A stretch of 64,000 nucleotides of DNA from JBAZZQ01 sp041658725 (GTDB lineage: Bacteria > Planctomycetota > Phycisphaerae > JAAYCJ01): assembly GCA_041658725.1 (NCBI GenBank), contig JBAZZQ010000002.1:54139-118138 (forward strand), written 5' to 3'. How positions within the stretch are numbered: the first letter of the stretch is position 1; each line of letters starts with the position of its first letter. Below, piece after piece: positions 8,896-17,876 of this stretch. The translations under genes and the position numbers were made by a program. The notes below the pieces were generated by a model. It worked only from the letters and a program-made list of their open reading frames with translations, was not told the origin of the DNA and did no database searches.

Positions 8896-10953
8896 ATGGT
8901 AGACGATTTCGACAACGACAAACAAAATAAAGAGCGGGACGACGGCAATAATCCCCGTGGCCGGCGTAACGGATTGCAAGGTCCGGGGGGAATGTCCCCT
9001 TTGAAATTTTCACGGGGGGGATTAAGCTGGCTGATTTTCCTGGGTTTGGCGCTCGCCATGATCGCTCTTCTAAGCAAGAACTATCCGAAACCAGCCACGT
9101 TGACCATCGACCAATTTTACACCAATCTTGATAACGCAAATATCTCGGAATTAGTGGTCAAGGACGACACCGTCCTGGGAAAGTTAAAGACCCCGACCGG
9201 ACAAAAAACAGGCACGCCTAAGGACTTTGAGGTCTACTTCTCCGCTCGGATGATCGACTCTTCCTTTATTAAAGAGTTGACCGCGCAGTGTCGCAAGACG
9301 GGAACCTCCCTACGGGTTGAAAATACGGATAACATTTTCATCCAGGTCCTGCTGCCCCTGGTTCCGTGGCTTGTGATTTTCGGGTTCATCTGGTTTTTTG
9401 TTTTTCGACAATTACGAAATACTGCCGGTGGAGCGGGGATGCTGGGCAATTTCGGTCGAAGCCGGCATCGAATGCTGACAAAGGAACATACGAACGTGAC
9501 GTTCGACGACGTGGCGGGGATCGAAGAGGCAAAGGATGAAGTGAAGGAAATCATCGAGTTTCTGAGAAATCCCAAGAAGTTTCAGAAACTCGGAGGCAGG
9601 ATTCCCCGGGGCGTTTTGCTGATCGGAGAGCCCGGCTGCGGAAAGACGTTACTGGCCAAGGCCATCGCGGGTGAGGCGGATGTTCCATTTTTCTCGATCA
9701 GCGGATCGGACTTCGTGGAAATGTTCGTCGGGGTTGGCGCTTCGCGGGTACGGGACCTTTTTACCCAGGCCAAGGCCAATTCTCCGTGCATCATTTTTTT
9801 GGACGAAATCGACGCGGTGGGTCGGCGGCGTGGAATGGGATTCAACGGTGGCGGGCATGATGAGCGGGAGCAGACATTAAACGCGATTTTGGTGGAGATC
9901 GACGGATTTGACAGTTCCGACCAGGTGATCGTCATAGCGGCTACCAATCGGGCGGACGTGCTGGACCCGGCGCTGACTCGTCCCGGACGATTCGACCGGC
10001 AGGTATATGTTCCGCTGCCCGACATTAAAGGGCGATTTGAAATTTTGAAAGTTCACGCGAAAAAGATCAAAATGGGCCCGAACGTTGATCTGTGGCGATT
10101 GGCCCGGGGAACGCCGATGTTTTCAGGGGCGGACCTGGCGGCGATTATCAATGAGGCGGCCATCGCCGCTACCATGGCCAATAAAGAAAGCGTTGAAGAC
10201 GAAGATATGGAAGAGGCTCGGGACAAGGTCCGATGGGGCCGGTCGAAGAAATCGCGGGTTATCGACGAACGGGAGAAAAAAGTGATCGCCTATCATGAGG
10301 CCGGTCATGCCCTGGCTTCAGAATTCGTGGAAAACGCCGACCCGCTTCATAAGGTCAGCATTATTCCGCGGGCCCAGGCGGGCGGAATGACCATGATGCT
10401 GCCGGAAACCGATCGCCATTTGTATACTCGCAAATACGTTCTGGCCATGCTCCAGGTCTCCCTGGGCGGCAGGGTTGCGGAAGAAATCGCCTGCGGCGAT
10501 ATTTCCAGCGGGGCCTCGGACGATATCAAACGGGCGTCGCAGTTGGCGCGGACGATGATTTGCGAGTGGGGCATGTCCGACCAGATCGGTCCGATACGGC
10601 TGGCGTCGGAATCGGCGGGTAGCCCGTGGGCTATGGAGTTGCCGGGAGGAAAAGAGTATTCCGATCAGACGGCACAGGTCGTTGATCAGGAAGTTTCTCT
10701 GGTCATTCGGAATTCTTATGAAAATGTCAAAAAAATCTTGAGCGAGCATAAGGAGCAACTAGATCACCTGGCCGCCGCTCTGCTTAAATACGAAACGCTC
10801 GATGCCGATGAGGTCAAACGGATCATCAAAGGGGAAGCCCTTCGCAAAACGACGGTAACCGACCTGCTGGATAACGTCGCCCAGCAGATTACCGATCCCG
10901 TGACCCTTACCGGCCAAACCAAAACCGATGAAAAAGAAAGGCCCTGTCCGTGA
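8896..10953 (+). CDS. ftsH: ATP-dependent zinc metalloprotease FtsH
   Basis: 685 residues from the preferred ATG at 8896, which has AGAAGGA 7 bases upstream; the frame is open from 8827 but the extra 23 residues look unreal. Membrane AAA+ protease that extracts and degrades misfolded membrane proteins and regulators. Two membrane helices (about residues 36-55 and 153-175) flank a periplasmic domain. Walker A is GEPGCGKT (244-251, rather than the usual GPPGTGKT), Walker B IIFLDEID, second region of homology ATNRADVLDPALTRPGRFD, zinc site HEAGH (467-471) with the Asp ligand in SGASDDIKRA. Its stop overlaps the TPR gene start by 4 bases. Confidence 0.95.
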   Translation: MVDDFDNDKQNKERDDGNNPRGRRNGLQGPGGMSPLKFSRGGLSWLIFLGLALAMIALLSKNYPKPATLTIDQFYTNLDNANISELVVKDDTVLGKLKTPTGQKTGTPKDFEVYFSARMIDSSFIKELTAQCRKTGTSLRVENTDNIFIQVLLPLVPWLVIFGFIWFFVFRQLRNTAGGAGMLGNFGRSRHRMLTKEHTNVTFDDVAGIEEAKDEVKEIIEFLRNPKKFQKLGGRIPRGVLLIGEPGCGKTLLAKAIAGEADVPFFSISGSDFVEMFVGVGASRVRDLFTQAKANSPCIIFLDEIDAVGRRRGMGFNGGGHDEREQTLNAILVEIDGFDSSDQVIVIAATNRADVLDPALTRPGRFDRQVYVPLPDIKGRFEILKVHAKKIKMGPNVDLWRLARGTPMFSGADLAAIINEAAIAATMANKESVEDEDMEEARDKVRWGRSKKSRVIDEREKKVIAYHEAGHALASEFVENADPLHKVSIIPRAQAGGMTMMLPETDRHLYTRKYVLAMLQVSLGGRVAEEIACGDISSGASDDIKRASQLARTMICEWGMSDQIGPIRLASESAGSPWAMELPGGKEYSDQTAQVVDQEVSLVIRNSYENVKKILSEHKEQLDHLAAALLKYETLDADEVKRIIKGEALRKTTVTDLLDNVAQQITDPVTLTGQTKTDEKERPCP

Positions 10954-12398
10954 GTTATCAACCACCGGAGATACCCGACGAGGCCAAAAAAATCGCTAAG
11001 AAGTTTTTCGAAAGCGCCAACACCGTTGCCGATACTCGCAACTATGATTATGCCATTGAACTTTTCATTCAGGGTCTGGCCAAAGACCCTCAGGCCGTCG
11101 AGTTGGGTCATAAAGCTCTGCGCGGAATAAGCATGAAGCGAAAAATGACGGGGGGCAAAAAAGCCGGTTTGCTGGAAACGGTCAAACGCGGCGGGTTGGG
11201 CAAAAAGGACACTTACCAGGCGATCTTAAATTCGGAATATTTTCTGGCGAAGGATCCGTTTCATATCGGTCACTGCGAGGCGATGGTGAAAGGTTTGGAC
11301 CAGGCCGACCTTCCGGAGGCGTTGCATTGGGGGCTGGGGGTATACCTGGAACTGGCCCGGACGGAAAAGCAGATCAATGCCAACCGTTTGCTCATAATCA
11401 AAAGCTATTATGAAAAACTCGGCGACTATTATGAGAAAAACGATCAACCGAATCTGGCCGTAGAATGTTTTCAATCGGCTCTTACCGCCCTGGAGGCGGG
11501 GATTCAGGCTCGCGTGGGGCAGAATCTGGATTTCGTGAGCATACAACGGGACTTGGCGGGAAAGCTTACTATTCTCCGGGGTAAATACAACGGTGGAGGG
11601 GATTTCCGGCAATCCATCCATAACGCGGATGCCCAGAAAGAACTTCAGGATAAAGACCGGGCCATCAAGGGTGATGATCTGTTGGCGGAAATGATCGAAA
11701 AAGGGCGGCAGGAGTTGCGGGAAAACCCGGATGTCGCCGGAAAAATCAACGGTCTTGCGGATGTGCTTCTGCAGCGGGGACAACCCGCGGACGAACAGGA
11801 AGCCATCGATCTGCTTGGGGCGACTTTTGACCGCACGAAACAATATGCCTTTAAGCTTCGGGCCGACGATGTCCGCATCCGGCAAATGAACAGGGCGATA
11901 AAAGAACTCAAAGAAAAATTGGGTCAAAGCGACGATGTGGAACTCAAGGCACAGATCGACCAGGCTCAGAAAAACCACGATGAATTTGAATTGATGATTT
12001 ACCAGGAGCGGGTCCGGCAATACCCGACGGACGTGAAAATGAAATTCGAATATGGTCGTCGGCTTCTCAAGGCCAAACGCTTTGACGAGGCGATCCCCGC
12101 TTTTCAGGAGACCGTGGGCGATCCTCGGCATTCCATTCTCGCCAAAAATTATATCGGGGTCTGTTTTTATCAGAAGGGATGGAATCAGCAGGCCGTTGAA
12201 ATCCTGAATGAGGCGATTGCCAGTTACGAAATCACCGGTGATAATTTAAATAAAGAGATGCATTACATCCTCGGCCGGTCGTATGAGAATGCGGAGCAAC
12301 GCGAACAGGCTTTGAAGATTTACAGCAAATTGATCCAATGGGATTTCAACTATCGGGACGTGCGGCAACGTATTGATAAATTGCAGAAAAAGTCTTAG
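10950..12398 (+). CDS. TPR-repeat protein coupled to ftsH
   Basis: 482-residue soluble protein starting with GTG in a GTGA overlap with the ftsH stop, so translation is coupled. At least five tetratricopeptide-like helical pairs are visible, for example DYAIELFIQGLAKDP, PNLAVECFQSALTALEAG and KRFDEAIPAFQETVGDPRHS, plus a coiled-coil stretch (about residues 305-335). There is no signal peptide or enzymatic motif. TPR proteins are scaffolds; a role as an adaptor or assembly partner of FtsH is inferred only from coupling. Confidence 0.8.
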   Translation: MSYQPPEIPDEAKKIAKKFFESANTVADTRNYDYAIELFIQGLAKDPQAVELGHKALRGISMKRKMTGGKKAGLLETVKRGGLGKKDTYQAILNSEYFLAKDPFHIGHCEAMVKGLDQADLPEALHWGLGVYLELARTEKQINANRLLIIKSYYEKLGDYYEKNDQPNLAVECFQSALTALEAGIQARVGQNLDFVSIQRDLAGKLTILRGKYNGGGDFRQSIHNADAQKELQDKDRAIKGDDLLAEMIEKGRQELRENPDVAGKINGLADVLLQRGQPADEQEAIDLLGATFDRTKQYAFKLRADDVRIRQMNRAIKELKEKLGQSDDVELKAQIDQAQKNHDEFELMIYQERVRQYPTDVKMKFEYGRRLLKAKRFDEAIPAFQETVGDPRHSILAKNYIGVCFYQKGWNQQAVEILNEAIASYEITGDNLNKEMHYILGRSYENAEQREQALKIYSKLIQWDFNYRDVRQRIDKLQKKS

Positions 12399-12427
12399 AA
12401 TGGCCTATGGCTTTTGAGGAAACTTTC

Positions 12428-12622
12428 ATGATTAGATTGTTACATATATTTTGGGCGTTTGTTCTGACACCTGCGGTTTTGGTCTGGGCGGCAGATGCTC
12501 AGCCGACGGATATTCTGCTCCCGAAGCAAAATATCGGACTGACCTGGGTCATCGGGCTGGGCGTTCTGGTCCTGACCTTGATCGCCGGTTTCAAGCATCC
12601 GGGACGAACGCATTTGGACTAA
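12428..12622 (+). CDS. small membrane protein of unknown function
   Basis: 64 residues from ATG 12428, which has GAGGAAA 6 bases upstream and is preferred over the ATG at 12407. An N-terminal signal-like helix ends in AWAADAQ (possible signal peptidase site), then a second hydrophobic helix WVIGLGVLVLTLIAGF and a short basic tail KHPGRTHLD. It lies 29 bases after the TPR gene. Family not recognised. Confidence 0.55.
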   Translation: MIRLLHIFWAFVLTPAVLVWAADAQPTDILLPKQNIGLTWVIGLGVLVLTLIAGFKHPGRTHLD

Positions 12623-12685
12623 GAAGAGTTTACGGGCTACCGTCTTAAGACCGCAGAATCTTTTTTATAACGACGGAGGTGCAAG

Positions 12686-13030
12686 ATGCGTAATTTTTTA
12701 GTGGGTGGGTTGATCGTTTTAAATATAATCCTTGCCCTGGCCGTTATGGCGAGTCTCTTTCAAATTCCGACGGCCAAGGCCCAGACGCTCGGATTATCGG
12801 GGAATTACCTTATGGTTAATGGAACCATTCTGGGGATTCCCAATGATGTCGTTTACATCGTGGATCTTCCCAATCGTCAAATCAGCGCCCTGATTTACGA
12901 TCCGACCACGCAGGTGGTTGTCAACGTCGGAAGCCGCGATTTGATTAGAGATTTGGGGGTGGGCACAGAATTGGGAATACCGCGTCCGGGCGCCACCCGC
13001 AGGGTGCCGGCCGTGCGGAAAACCCCGTAA
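12686..13030 (+). CDS. small exported or membrane-anchored protein
   Basis: 114 residues with a GGAGGT ribosome site 6 bases before the ATG. The N-terminal helix (about residues 5-27) is followed by AKAQ, a plausible cleavage site, then a beta-rich part: YLMVNGTILG, VVYIVDLPNRQISALIYD. The layout repeats in the next gene (helix, Ala-rich site, Y-x-x-V, V-x-D, R-x-x-I-x-x-x-Y-D), suggesting tandem paralogues. Function unknown; similar short proteins occur near ftsH in other planctomycete-like genomes as far as I recall, which is not verified here. Confidence 0.6.
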   Translation: MRNFLVGGLIVLNIILALAVMASLFQIPTAKAQTLGLSGNYLMVNGTILGIPNDVVYIVDLPNRQISALIYDPTTQVVVNVGSRDLIRDLGVGTELGIPRPGATRRVPAVRKTP

Positions 13031-13068
13031 GGTAGAGTGGCACGATTTTCCAAACAAGGAGCTTGGTC

Positions 13069-13359
13069 ATGGATCGAAAAAATATTCTTATTCTATCGCT
13101 TTCCGCCAGCGCGTTCGCTTTACTGCTTTTGCTCGTTCTCCTTCAACTGGTTTCCAGCCCTCAGCAGGCCTTGGCGGCCGGTCAACAAAACGGCGGAGAT
13201 TATATTCTAACCACCGCTCGAACGGTAAGCGGTGAAGATTCCCTTTGGGTTCTTGATGGGCGAAGCAGGAACGTGGGAATCTATCAATATGATAACAACC
13301 TTAAACGATTGGAGTTGCGAAGGGTCTTTCCTGTCGCGCCGCCGCCAGCCATCCGGTAA
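13069..13359 (+). CDS. small exported or membrane-anchored protein, paralogue of the preceding gene
   Basis: 96 residues from ATG 13069 (AAGGAG 7 bases upstream; a TTG at 13063 is in frame but less likely). A strong N-terminal helix of leucines is followed by QQALAAGQ, then DYILTTARTV, SLWVLDGRSRNVGIYQYDNN. The pattern matches the preceding 114-residue protein, including the bulky-hydrophobic-D then R-x-x-x-I-x-x-Y-x-D spacing. It is the last gene of the ftsH-side group and is convergent with the radical SAM gene, whose stop abuts its own. Confidence 0.6.
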   Translation: MDRKNILILSLSASAFALLLLLVLLQLVSSPQQALAAGQQNGGDYILTTARTVSGEDSLWVLDGRSRNVGIYQYDNNLKRLELRRVFPVAPPPAIR

Positions 13360-14466
13360 TTAAATAAAATTGACATGTAGAGGGATGGTGTCCGAGGGGG
13401 TTTCAGGCATGACCCCTTCCTGCCTGATCTTCCACAGATACTCGTTTACCTTATGCTGCAAACAGAGGGTCCCGCACATTGTTCGGGCATCGAAAGCTTC
13501 CGACGCCAGATGACTCATTACTTCCAAATATCGCTCGCTCTGCCAGATATGTTTAAATGGTGTCTGGACGATATTTCCGATGTGAAATTTTTTATACTTC
13601 GTATTGAACAGCATTCCGCAGGGCGCCACCAGCCCAGAACCGGATAACTGCAAAATCATGGCCGGACCGTAACAGCGGCAGTATTCCCGTTTTCCTCCGC
13701 TCAAAATTTTTGACCACTTCGCCTTCACGAGATACGTATCCGTCGAATAGCTCTCCGCTTCCTTCAGAAGATTCACCAGCCCGAAATATTTGTCATATTC
13801 AACCTTCAGACTCCCTGTCTCGTCATCGCTGCAGTGCTTGATCACCAGGTAATCTGCCCCCAATTCCCGTCCCAACTTCGCCAGCGGTAAAATCTGATCC
13901 TGAAAACTCGGCATCAGCACCATCTGCAATCCCAGCGTTACCGCCAGGCATTTTTCTTTTTTAATCCGCACACATTCACGGATAATTTCCAGCACACGCT
14001 CAAAATCCTCCTCCCGGCAGCCGTGAATCTCCGCATAGCGTTTGGCCTGACCCGCCGAAATATTAAAACGTAAATAAGTCAGGCATGGTAATATTTCCTC
14101 CAGCCGATCTTTTTTCAAAAGCGCTCCGTTCGTCCCCAGAGCCATATCCAGGCCGTTTTGCTTGCCGTGTTTAATCGCCTCGTACAGGTGCGGTGAGCAA
14201 GTGCTTTCCCCGTCGCTTACAAAGCTGATCGCCTTGACTCCAATTTCAGCGGCATCATCCAGAAATCGAAAAATCACATCCCGTGTCATTTGCTTCTCGT
14301 CATTTTCCTGAAGTTTGCCGTAACAATACACGCAGTTATAGTTACATTTTCGCGTCAACGCGCAGTCGATGGTGATCGGAGCCACCCGCTCACCTCGCAA
14401 CCACGCCTCCACCCGCTCGCGATGCCACAGCAATTTATGTCCGTCAAGAATGAGATTTTGAGTCAT
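13360..14466 (-). CDS. radical SAM/SPASM-like protein
   Basis: 368 residues. The [4Fe-4S] motif C41-x3-C45-x2-C48 (CNYNCVYC) is preceded by ITIDCALTRK. Further Cys in YCRCYGPA, APCGMLF and MCGTLC look like a SPASM-type auxiliary cluster domain. The opening (HKLLWHRERVEAWLRGE) and last five residues (HVNFI) are shared with the radical SAM protein at 17877-18923, so the two are paralogues. SPASM enzymes modify peptides, carbohydrates or glycolipids; the substrate here is unknown. It overlaps the beta subunit of the thiamine enzyme by 23 bases and is the last gene of the long minus-strand cluster. Confidence 0.82.
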   Translation of the reverse strand: MTQNLILDGHKLLWHRERVEAWLRGERVAPITIDCALTRKCNYNCVYCYGKLQENDEKQMTRDVIFRFLDDAAEIGVKAISFVSDGESTCSPHLYEAIKHGKQNGLDMALGTNGALLKKDRLEEILPCLTYLRFNISAGQAKRYAEIHGCREEDFERVLEIIRECVRIKKEKCLAVTLGLQMVLMPSFQDQILPLAKLGRELGADYLVIKHCSDDETGSLKVEYDKYFGLVNLLKEAESYSTDTYLVKAKWSKILSGGKREYCRCYGPAMILQLSGSGLVAPCGMLFNTKYKKFHIGNIVQTPFKHIWQSERYLEVMSHLASEAFDARTMCGTLCLQHKVNEYLWKIRQEGVMPETPSDTIPLHVNFI

Positions 14467-14983
14467 GATCGTAAAGGTTTCTTTCTTCCACCAGCATGAC
14501 CGGTTCTCCGGCCTCCAGAGCCTCCGAATAACGCCGCAAAATATCGTCCGCCGTTTTCAATTCATAAATCGGAAATCGGATTACCTTTCGGAAAACATCC
14601 GTAAAATTCTGAATATGCTGCAGACCCGGGTAGATCGGCGTGGTACCTCCCACCGCCGCCCGAATAATGACCGGGGCGGTAAACGCCCCGCCGGAAAGTT
14701 CTTTCATCTTATCCAGATGATTCACCAGAGCATCGGACGCGTTGAGCATAAAATCGTGCCGCTCGAAAAAGAGCACCGGCTTAAAACCTTCCATCGCCAT
14801 TCCGATCGCCAGGTCGGCCATCAAATTTTCAGCTACCGGCATCTCAATGCACTTGTCTTTTGTTACGTCGGCCAGCGTCCCATAAGCCCGCGAACCCGCG
14901 GCGATATTGTAGCCGATAAAAATCACCCGCCGGTCAGCCGCCAGCGTCTCCATCGCTTGTTTTAAAGCATCCTTGTATTTCAT
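14444..14983 (-). CDS. thiamine-diphosphate enzyme, pyrimidine-domain (E1 beta-like) subunit, short form
   Basis: 179 residues matching the Pyr domain of 2-oxo acid dehydrogenase E1 beta/transketolase: IEMPVAENLMADLAIGMAMEGFKPV includes the Glu that activates thiamine diphosphate (E of VAEN). The C-terminal transketolase_C domain of normal E1 beta (about 325 residues) is absent. The alpha-like partner ends exactly one base before this gene begins. The pair resembles the minimal two-subunit architecture of sulfopyruvate or phosphonopyruvate decarboxylases in size, but its sequence is closer to E1/transketolase. Reaction unknown; it may move a two-carbon or acyl unit onto a sugar precursor. Confidence 0.75.
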   Translation of the reverse strand: MKYKDALKQAMETLAADRRVIFIGYNIAAGSRAYGTLADVTKDKCIEMPVAENLMADLAIGMAMEGFKPVLFFERHDFMLNASDALVNHLDKMKELSGGAFTAPVIIRAAVGGTTPIYPGLQHIQNFTDVFRKVIRFPIYELKTADDILRRYSEALEAGEPVMLVEERNLYDHDSKSHS

Positions 14984-15601
14984 TTAAAAGCTATTTCCTC
15001 CCGCCTGCACGTTTGAGAAATTAATCCATTTCCCCGTGCCGACATGCGGATACGTCGGGGTATATTCATATCGCCTCACGCACTTCGGCCACTGCATCAC
15101 CGAGCGGTTATACCGCATCGATTTGGGCGTTTCCACTGAACGGTTGTTGTCTTCGATAATGAACGTACAAGGCAGATCATGCCCATCCACATACCGCACC
15201 GCCTCGTAAAAGTGACCCTCATCCTCCGCTCCATCCCCCACGAAACACCAAACATGCCGCTGACTTTTTTTACGTTTCAATCCCACCGCCACCCCCGCCG
15301 CGATACCCGGACAACCGGCTACTATCGCGGACGTAAAAAAATTAAGGCCCTTGTCAAACACATGCATACTGTTGCCGTCGAGAATCATTTTTTCCAGTTT
15401 TTTCGGCGATCCGCCCGCCAGCAGATAATGATAATGGTTGCGATGCGTCGAAAAAATGTAGTCGTCATTCTTGATCTGGCGGAAAAGCTCGATAAGCTGA
15501 TCTTCATTTCCCCCGCAAAAATGGACCGGATAGGGAATCTTCGCCTCCTCCCACAGCAGGACAATCCGTTTTTCAAATTCAATCAATTCCTGCTTCGTCA
15601 T
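14984..15601 (-). CDS. thiamine-diphosphate enzyme, PP-domain (E1 alpha-like) subunit, short form
   Basis: 205 residues. The thiamine-diphosphate motif GDGAEDEGHFYEAVRY...EDNN is intact, and STHRNHYHYLLAGG corresponds to the conserved His-rich loop of E1 alpha. Full-length E1 alpha is about 320-360 residues, so this is a compact version. It directly precedes the beta-like gene with no gap and follows the repeat-domain protein by 3 bases, so all are probably one transcript. Subunits of one heterotetramer are expected. Confidence 0.78.
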   Translation of the reverse strand: MTKQELIEFEKRIVLLWEEAKIPYPVHFCGGNEDQLIELFRQIKNDDYIFSTHRNHYHYLLAGGSPKKLEKMILDGNSMHVFDKGLNFFTSAIVAGCPGIAAGVAVGLKRKKSQRHVWCFVGDGAEDEGHFYEAVRYVDGHDLPCTFIIEDNNRSVETPKSMRYNRSVMQWPKCVRRYEYTPTYPHVGTGKWINFSNVQAGGNSF

Positions 15602-15604
15602 CCT

Positions 15605-17791
15605 TTAACGTACCTTGCTCTGGGAAACGACCTCAATATCCACCATGTTGCTTATAGCTCGGATTGGCTTACCCTGCTTCTCTTTGGTTGAATAAGCAAT
15701 GAAAGCCACGCGGATTCTATGCCTGCCCGGAGTAACCTCAAGAGGAGTGTCACCGATTTTGGTATGCCAGATTTTTACTAAAGAGATGGGTATGTTCTCG
15801 TACTTCCGGTCCGGCGGAAACCAGGAGCTCTTAGCTCCAATGTCCCCTGACCAATGATACCAAATTCCATCGTACTCAAGCTCGCAAAGGCCTTGGTCAC
15901 GATAAATTTGAAAGTCCAGTTTTCCAGAATTACGTATATCAGCCTGAAAAGAAGGTATTTCGGTAATTTTCCAGAGAGTTTTGCTTGTTCGCAGCCTTAC
16001 CTGGACACCTTCAACCGCATTGCCCCACATTTCGTTGCCGAGATCTCGCTGTGTTTGCACGTTAGCTGCCTTATCGCGTATGTTCGAGCCATTCCGTTCT
16101 GAGGTTGAATGGCCGATGTTGGAATTTGTTTTTTTCTCTGTCGGTTGCGTGGCACGCTTTTCATCTCGTATTGATAAGCTTAACTCTCCACTGGTTAGCT
16201 CACCGTACCATGTAGCTTCAGGTCTCTCCTCAAATCGATAAGTTTGACTTATCCGGTATTGGCCAGGCTCAAGATAGACGAGAAATCTCGATTTCTCGTC
16301 TGGACGTTCGTCTGGGCGAGCGGTGAGTTGCAGAGAGACAATCCCAACAAGGCTTGTGGTGCCGGATGGCAGGCTAAGACGACGTTCCTGAACTTGCATG
16401 TTGCGCATAGGGTTAGAAACGGGCAGACGTTTGCCCCAGACATCTCTGACGGTGGGGGACCATGCTAAGAGGTACGCTCTCTCCCGAGCTGGATCGCCCG
16501 GCACATAATCTTTCAGCCTGACCACTTGGTCCCCGGTATTGCGAACATAGACTTTGAAGGTTACCATTTCCCCAGGACGATACTGCCGATCGTCAGGATC
16601 AAAACCAAGTCCGAGCTGTATGCCGGTAAGCGTATCTGCTGCACCCCAGTAGATTTTATCGCCAGAAACGGCCTCGGCAGGGACATCGAGACTAAGCGGC
16701 GGGCAAGTCATCCTCACAAGTTTCACTTTTGACTCGTGACGAAACAAGGAGGTATTAACCTCATACCTCCCGGGTTTAGGCAAAATCCAGGGAAGTGCAC
16801 ATGCGATCTCCAGGTGGCCTCCAGGCTGCAGTTTGTAGAAGTCTGTCGGTTGGTTTTTAGACCCATCTCTCCCACTCGGATATTCTGGTGTTGCACCTCG
16901 GCCAATGTGTACTTGGAACTTTGGCATAACCCAACTCTCGTGAGGACCGATGCCCGGAGTGCGAAACGCCCAAGCCATACCACTCTTACATTCCCAAATG
17001 ATCTGATTCGATGAGACATTCTGTACTTCCATGCTCAAAATGGGAGCAGTGCCATGCACGAGCTGTTCAATGGGAAGTACCCACCGACACCGCAAACCTT
17101 CAACCTCTTCTCCCCATGCGCTTGTCGGGGTTGTTTCCGGCTGCGTAGCGGATTTCCGTGTTTCCTTCTGCGGGGGAATGATCTCAATTTCTACCATGTT
17201 GCTTATAGCTCGGATAGGCTTACCCTGCCGCTTCTTCTCTTTGGTCGGTGAAGCAATGAAAGCCACGCGGATTTTATGCCTGCCAGGAGTACGCTCGATG
17301 GGAGTGAAGCCTTTGGTATGCCATTTTTCGTCCAAGGTGAAGCGTATGTTCTCATACTTCCGGTCCGCCGGAAGCCATAATAACGGAGCTCCAATCTCAC
17401 CAGACCAGATATACCAGGCTCCATCGTACTCAAGCTCATGAAAACTGTGGGCTTGGGAAATTTGCAAGTCTCGTTTTCCGGAATTTCGGATATCGGCCTG
17501 AAAAAAAGGTATTTCGGTAATTTTCCAGAGAGGTTTGGTTGTTCGCAGCCTTACCTGGACACCCTCGACCGCATCGCCCCACACTTCGTTACCGATTTGT
17601 CGCTGTGTTTGCATGTTAGCCGCTTTATCGCGTATGTTCGAGCCATTCCGTTCTATACAGGAAATGCCCAAAAAAGTAATACCAAAAAGGATTATAAGCA
17701 TCATAATCAGCGGGAGTTGAAGATAATACCCAGACCGTAGTATTTCCATTAAAGGAAAAAATAAAACACGCCTCTTTTCATCGCTGTTCAT
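15605..17791 (-). CDS. membrane-anchored multi-domain protein with duplicated WG-VEG domains
   Basis: 728 residues from ATG 17791, which has AGGAAGGAA 6 bases upstream; the ATG at 17833 lacks a ribosome site. After one N-terminal membrane helix come four beta-type domains: A (WGDAVEGVQVRLR...), B (WGEEVEGLRCRWV...), C (WGAADTLTGIQLGL...) and A' (WGNAVEGVQVRLR...). A and A' are almost identical at DNA level over about 490 bases (15615-16100 and 17165-17654), a recent duplication. Such domains are known to me from planctomycete proteins, often fused to M56/BlaR1-type peptidases; no peptidase motif is seen here. Probably extracytoplasmic; function unknown. Confidence 0.7.
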   Translation of the reverse strand: MNSDEKRRVLFFPLMEILRSGYYLQLPLIMMLIILFGITFLGISCIERNGSNIRDKAANMQTQRQIGNEVWGDAVEGVQVRLRTTKPLWKITEIPFFQADIRNSGKRDLQISQAHSFHELEYDGAWYIWSGEIGAPLLWLPADRKYENIRFTLDEKWHTKGFTPIERTPGRHKIRVAFIASPTKEKKRQGKPIRAISNMVEIEIIPPQKETRKSATQPETTPTSAWGEEVEGLRCRWVLPIEQLVHGTAPILSMEVQNVSSNQIIWECKSGMAWAFRTPGIGPHESWVMPKFQVHIGRGATPEYPSGRDGSKNQPTDFYKLQPGGHLEIACALPWILPKPGRYEVNTSLFRHESKVKLVRMTCPPLSLDVPAEAVSGDKIYWGAADTLTGIQLGLGFDPDDRQYRPGEMVTFKVYVRNTGDQVVRLKDYVPGDPARERAYLLAWSPTVRDVWGKRLPVSNPMRNMQVQERRLSLPSGTTSLVGIVSLQLTARPDERPDEKSRFLVYLEPGQYRISQTYRFEERPEATWYGELTSGELSLSIRDEKRATQPTEKKTNSNIGHSTSERNGSNIRDKAANVQTQRDLGNEMWGNAVEGVQVRLRTSKTLWKITEIPSFQADIRNSGKLDFQIYRDQGLCELEYDGIWYHWSGDIGAKSSWFPPDRKYENIPISLVKIWHTKIGDTPLEVTPGRHRIRVAFIAYSTKEKQGKPIRAISNMVDIEVVSQSKVR
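15615..16100. repeat. direct repeat, copy 1 (encodes domain A')
   Basis: Near-identical to 17165-17654 in the same orientation; both end with CGTATGTTCGAGCCATTCCG. The proteins differ at a few dozen residues and by small indels near the loop after KEK. Intragenic duplication within the 728-residue gene. Confidence 0.8.
17165..17654. repeat. direct repeat, copy 2 (encodes domain A)
   Basis: Partner of 15615-16100, about 1.55 kb apart. The copies keep reading frame, so the duplication has been retained as coding sequence. Confidence 0.8.
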
Positions 17792-17876
17792 TATTCTGTT
17801 CCTTCCTAAACCATCCAACGTTATCTTTGGCATATGACTTGACTGTGAAACACTTTGCTTGCTTGTCGAATATTCA

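Noticed and set aside
11226..12131. 301-residue minus-strand frame
   Set aside because: Antisense shadow of the TPR gene, no ribosome site or motif.
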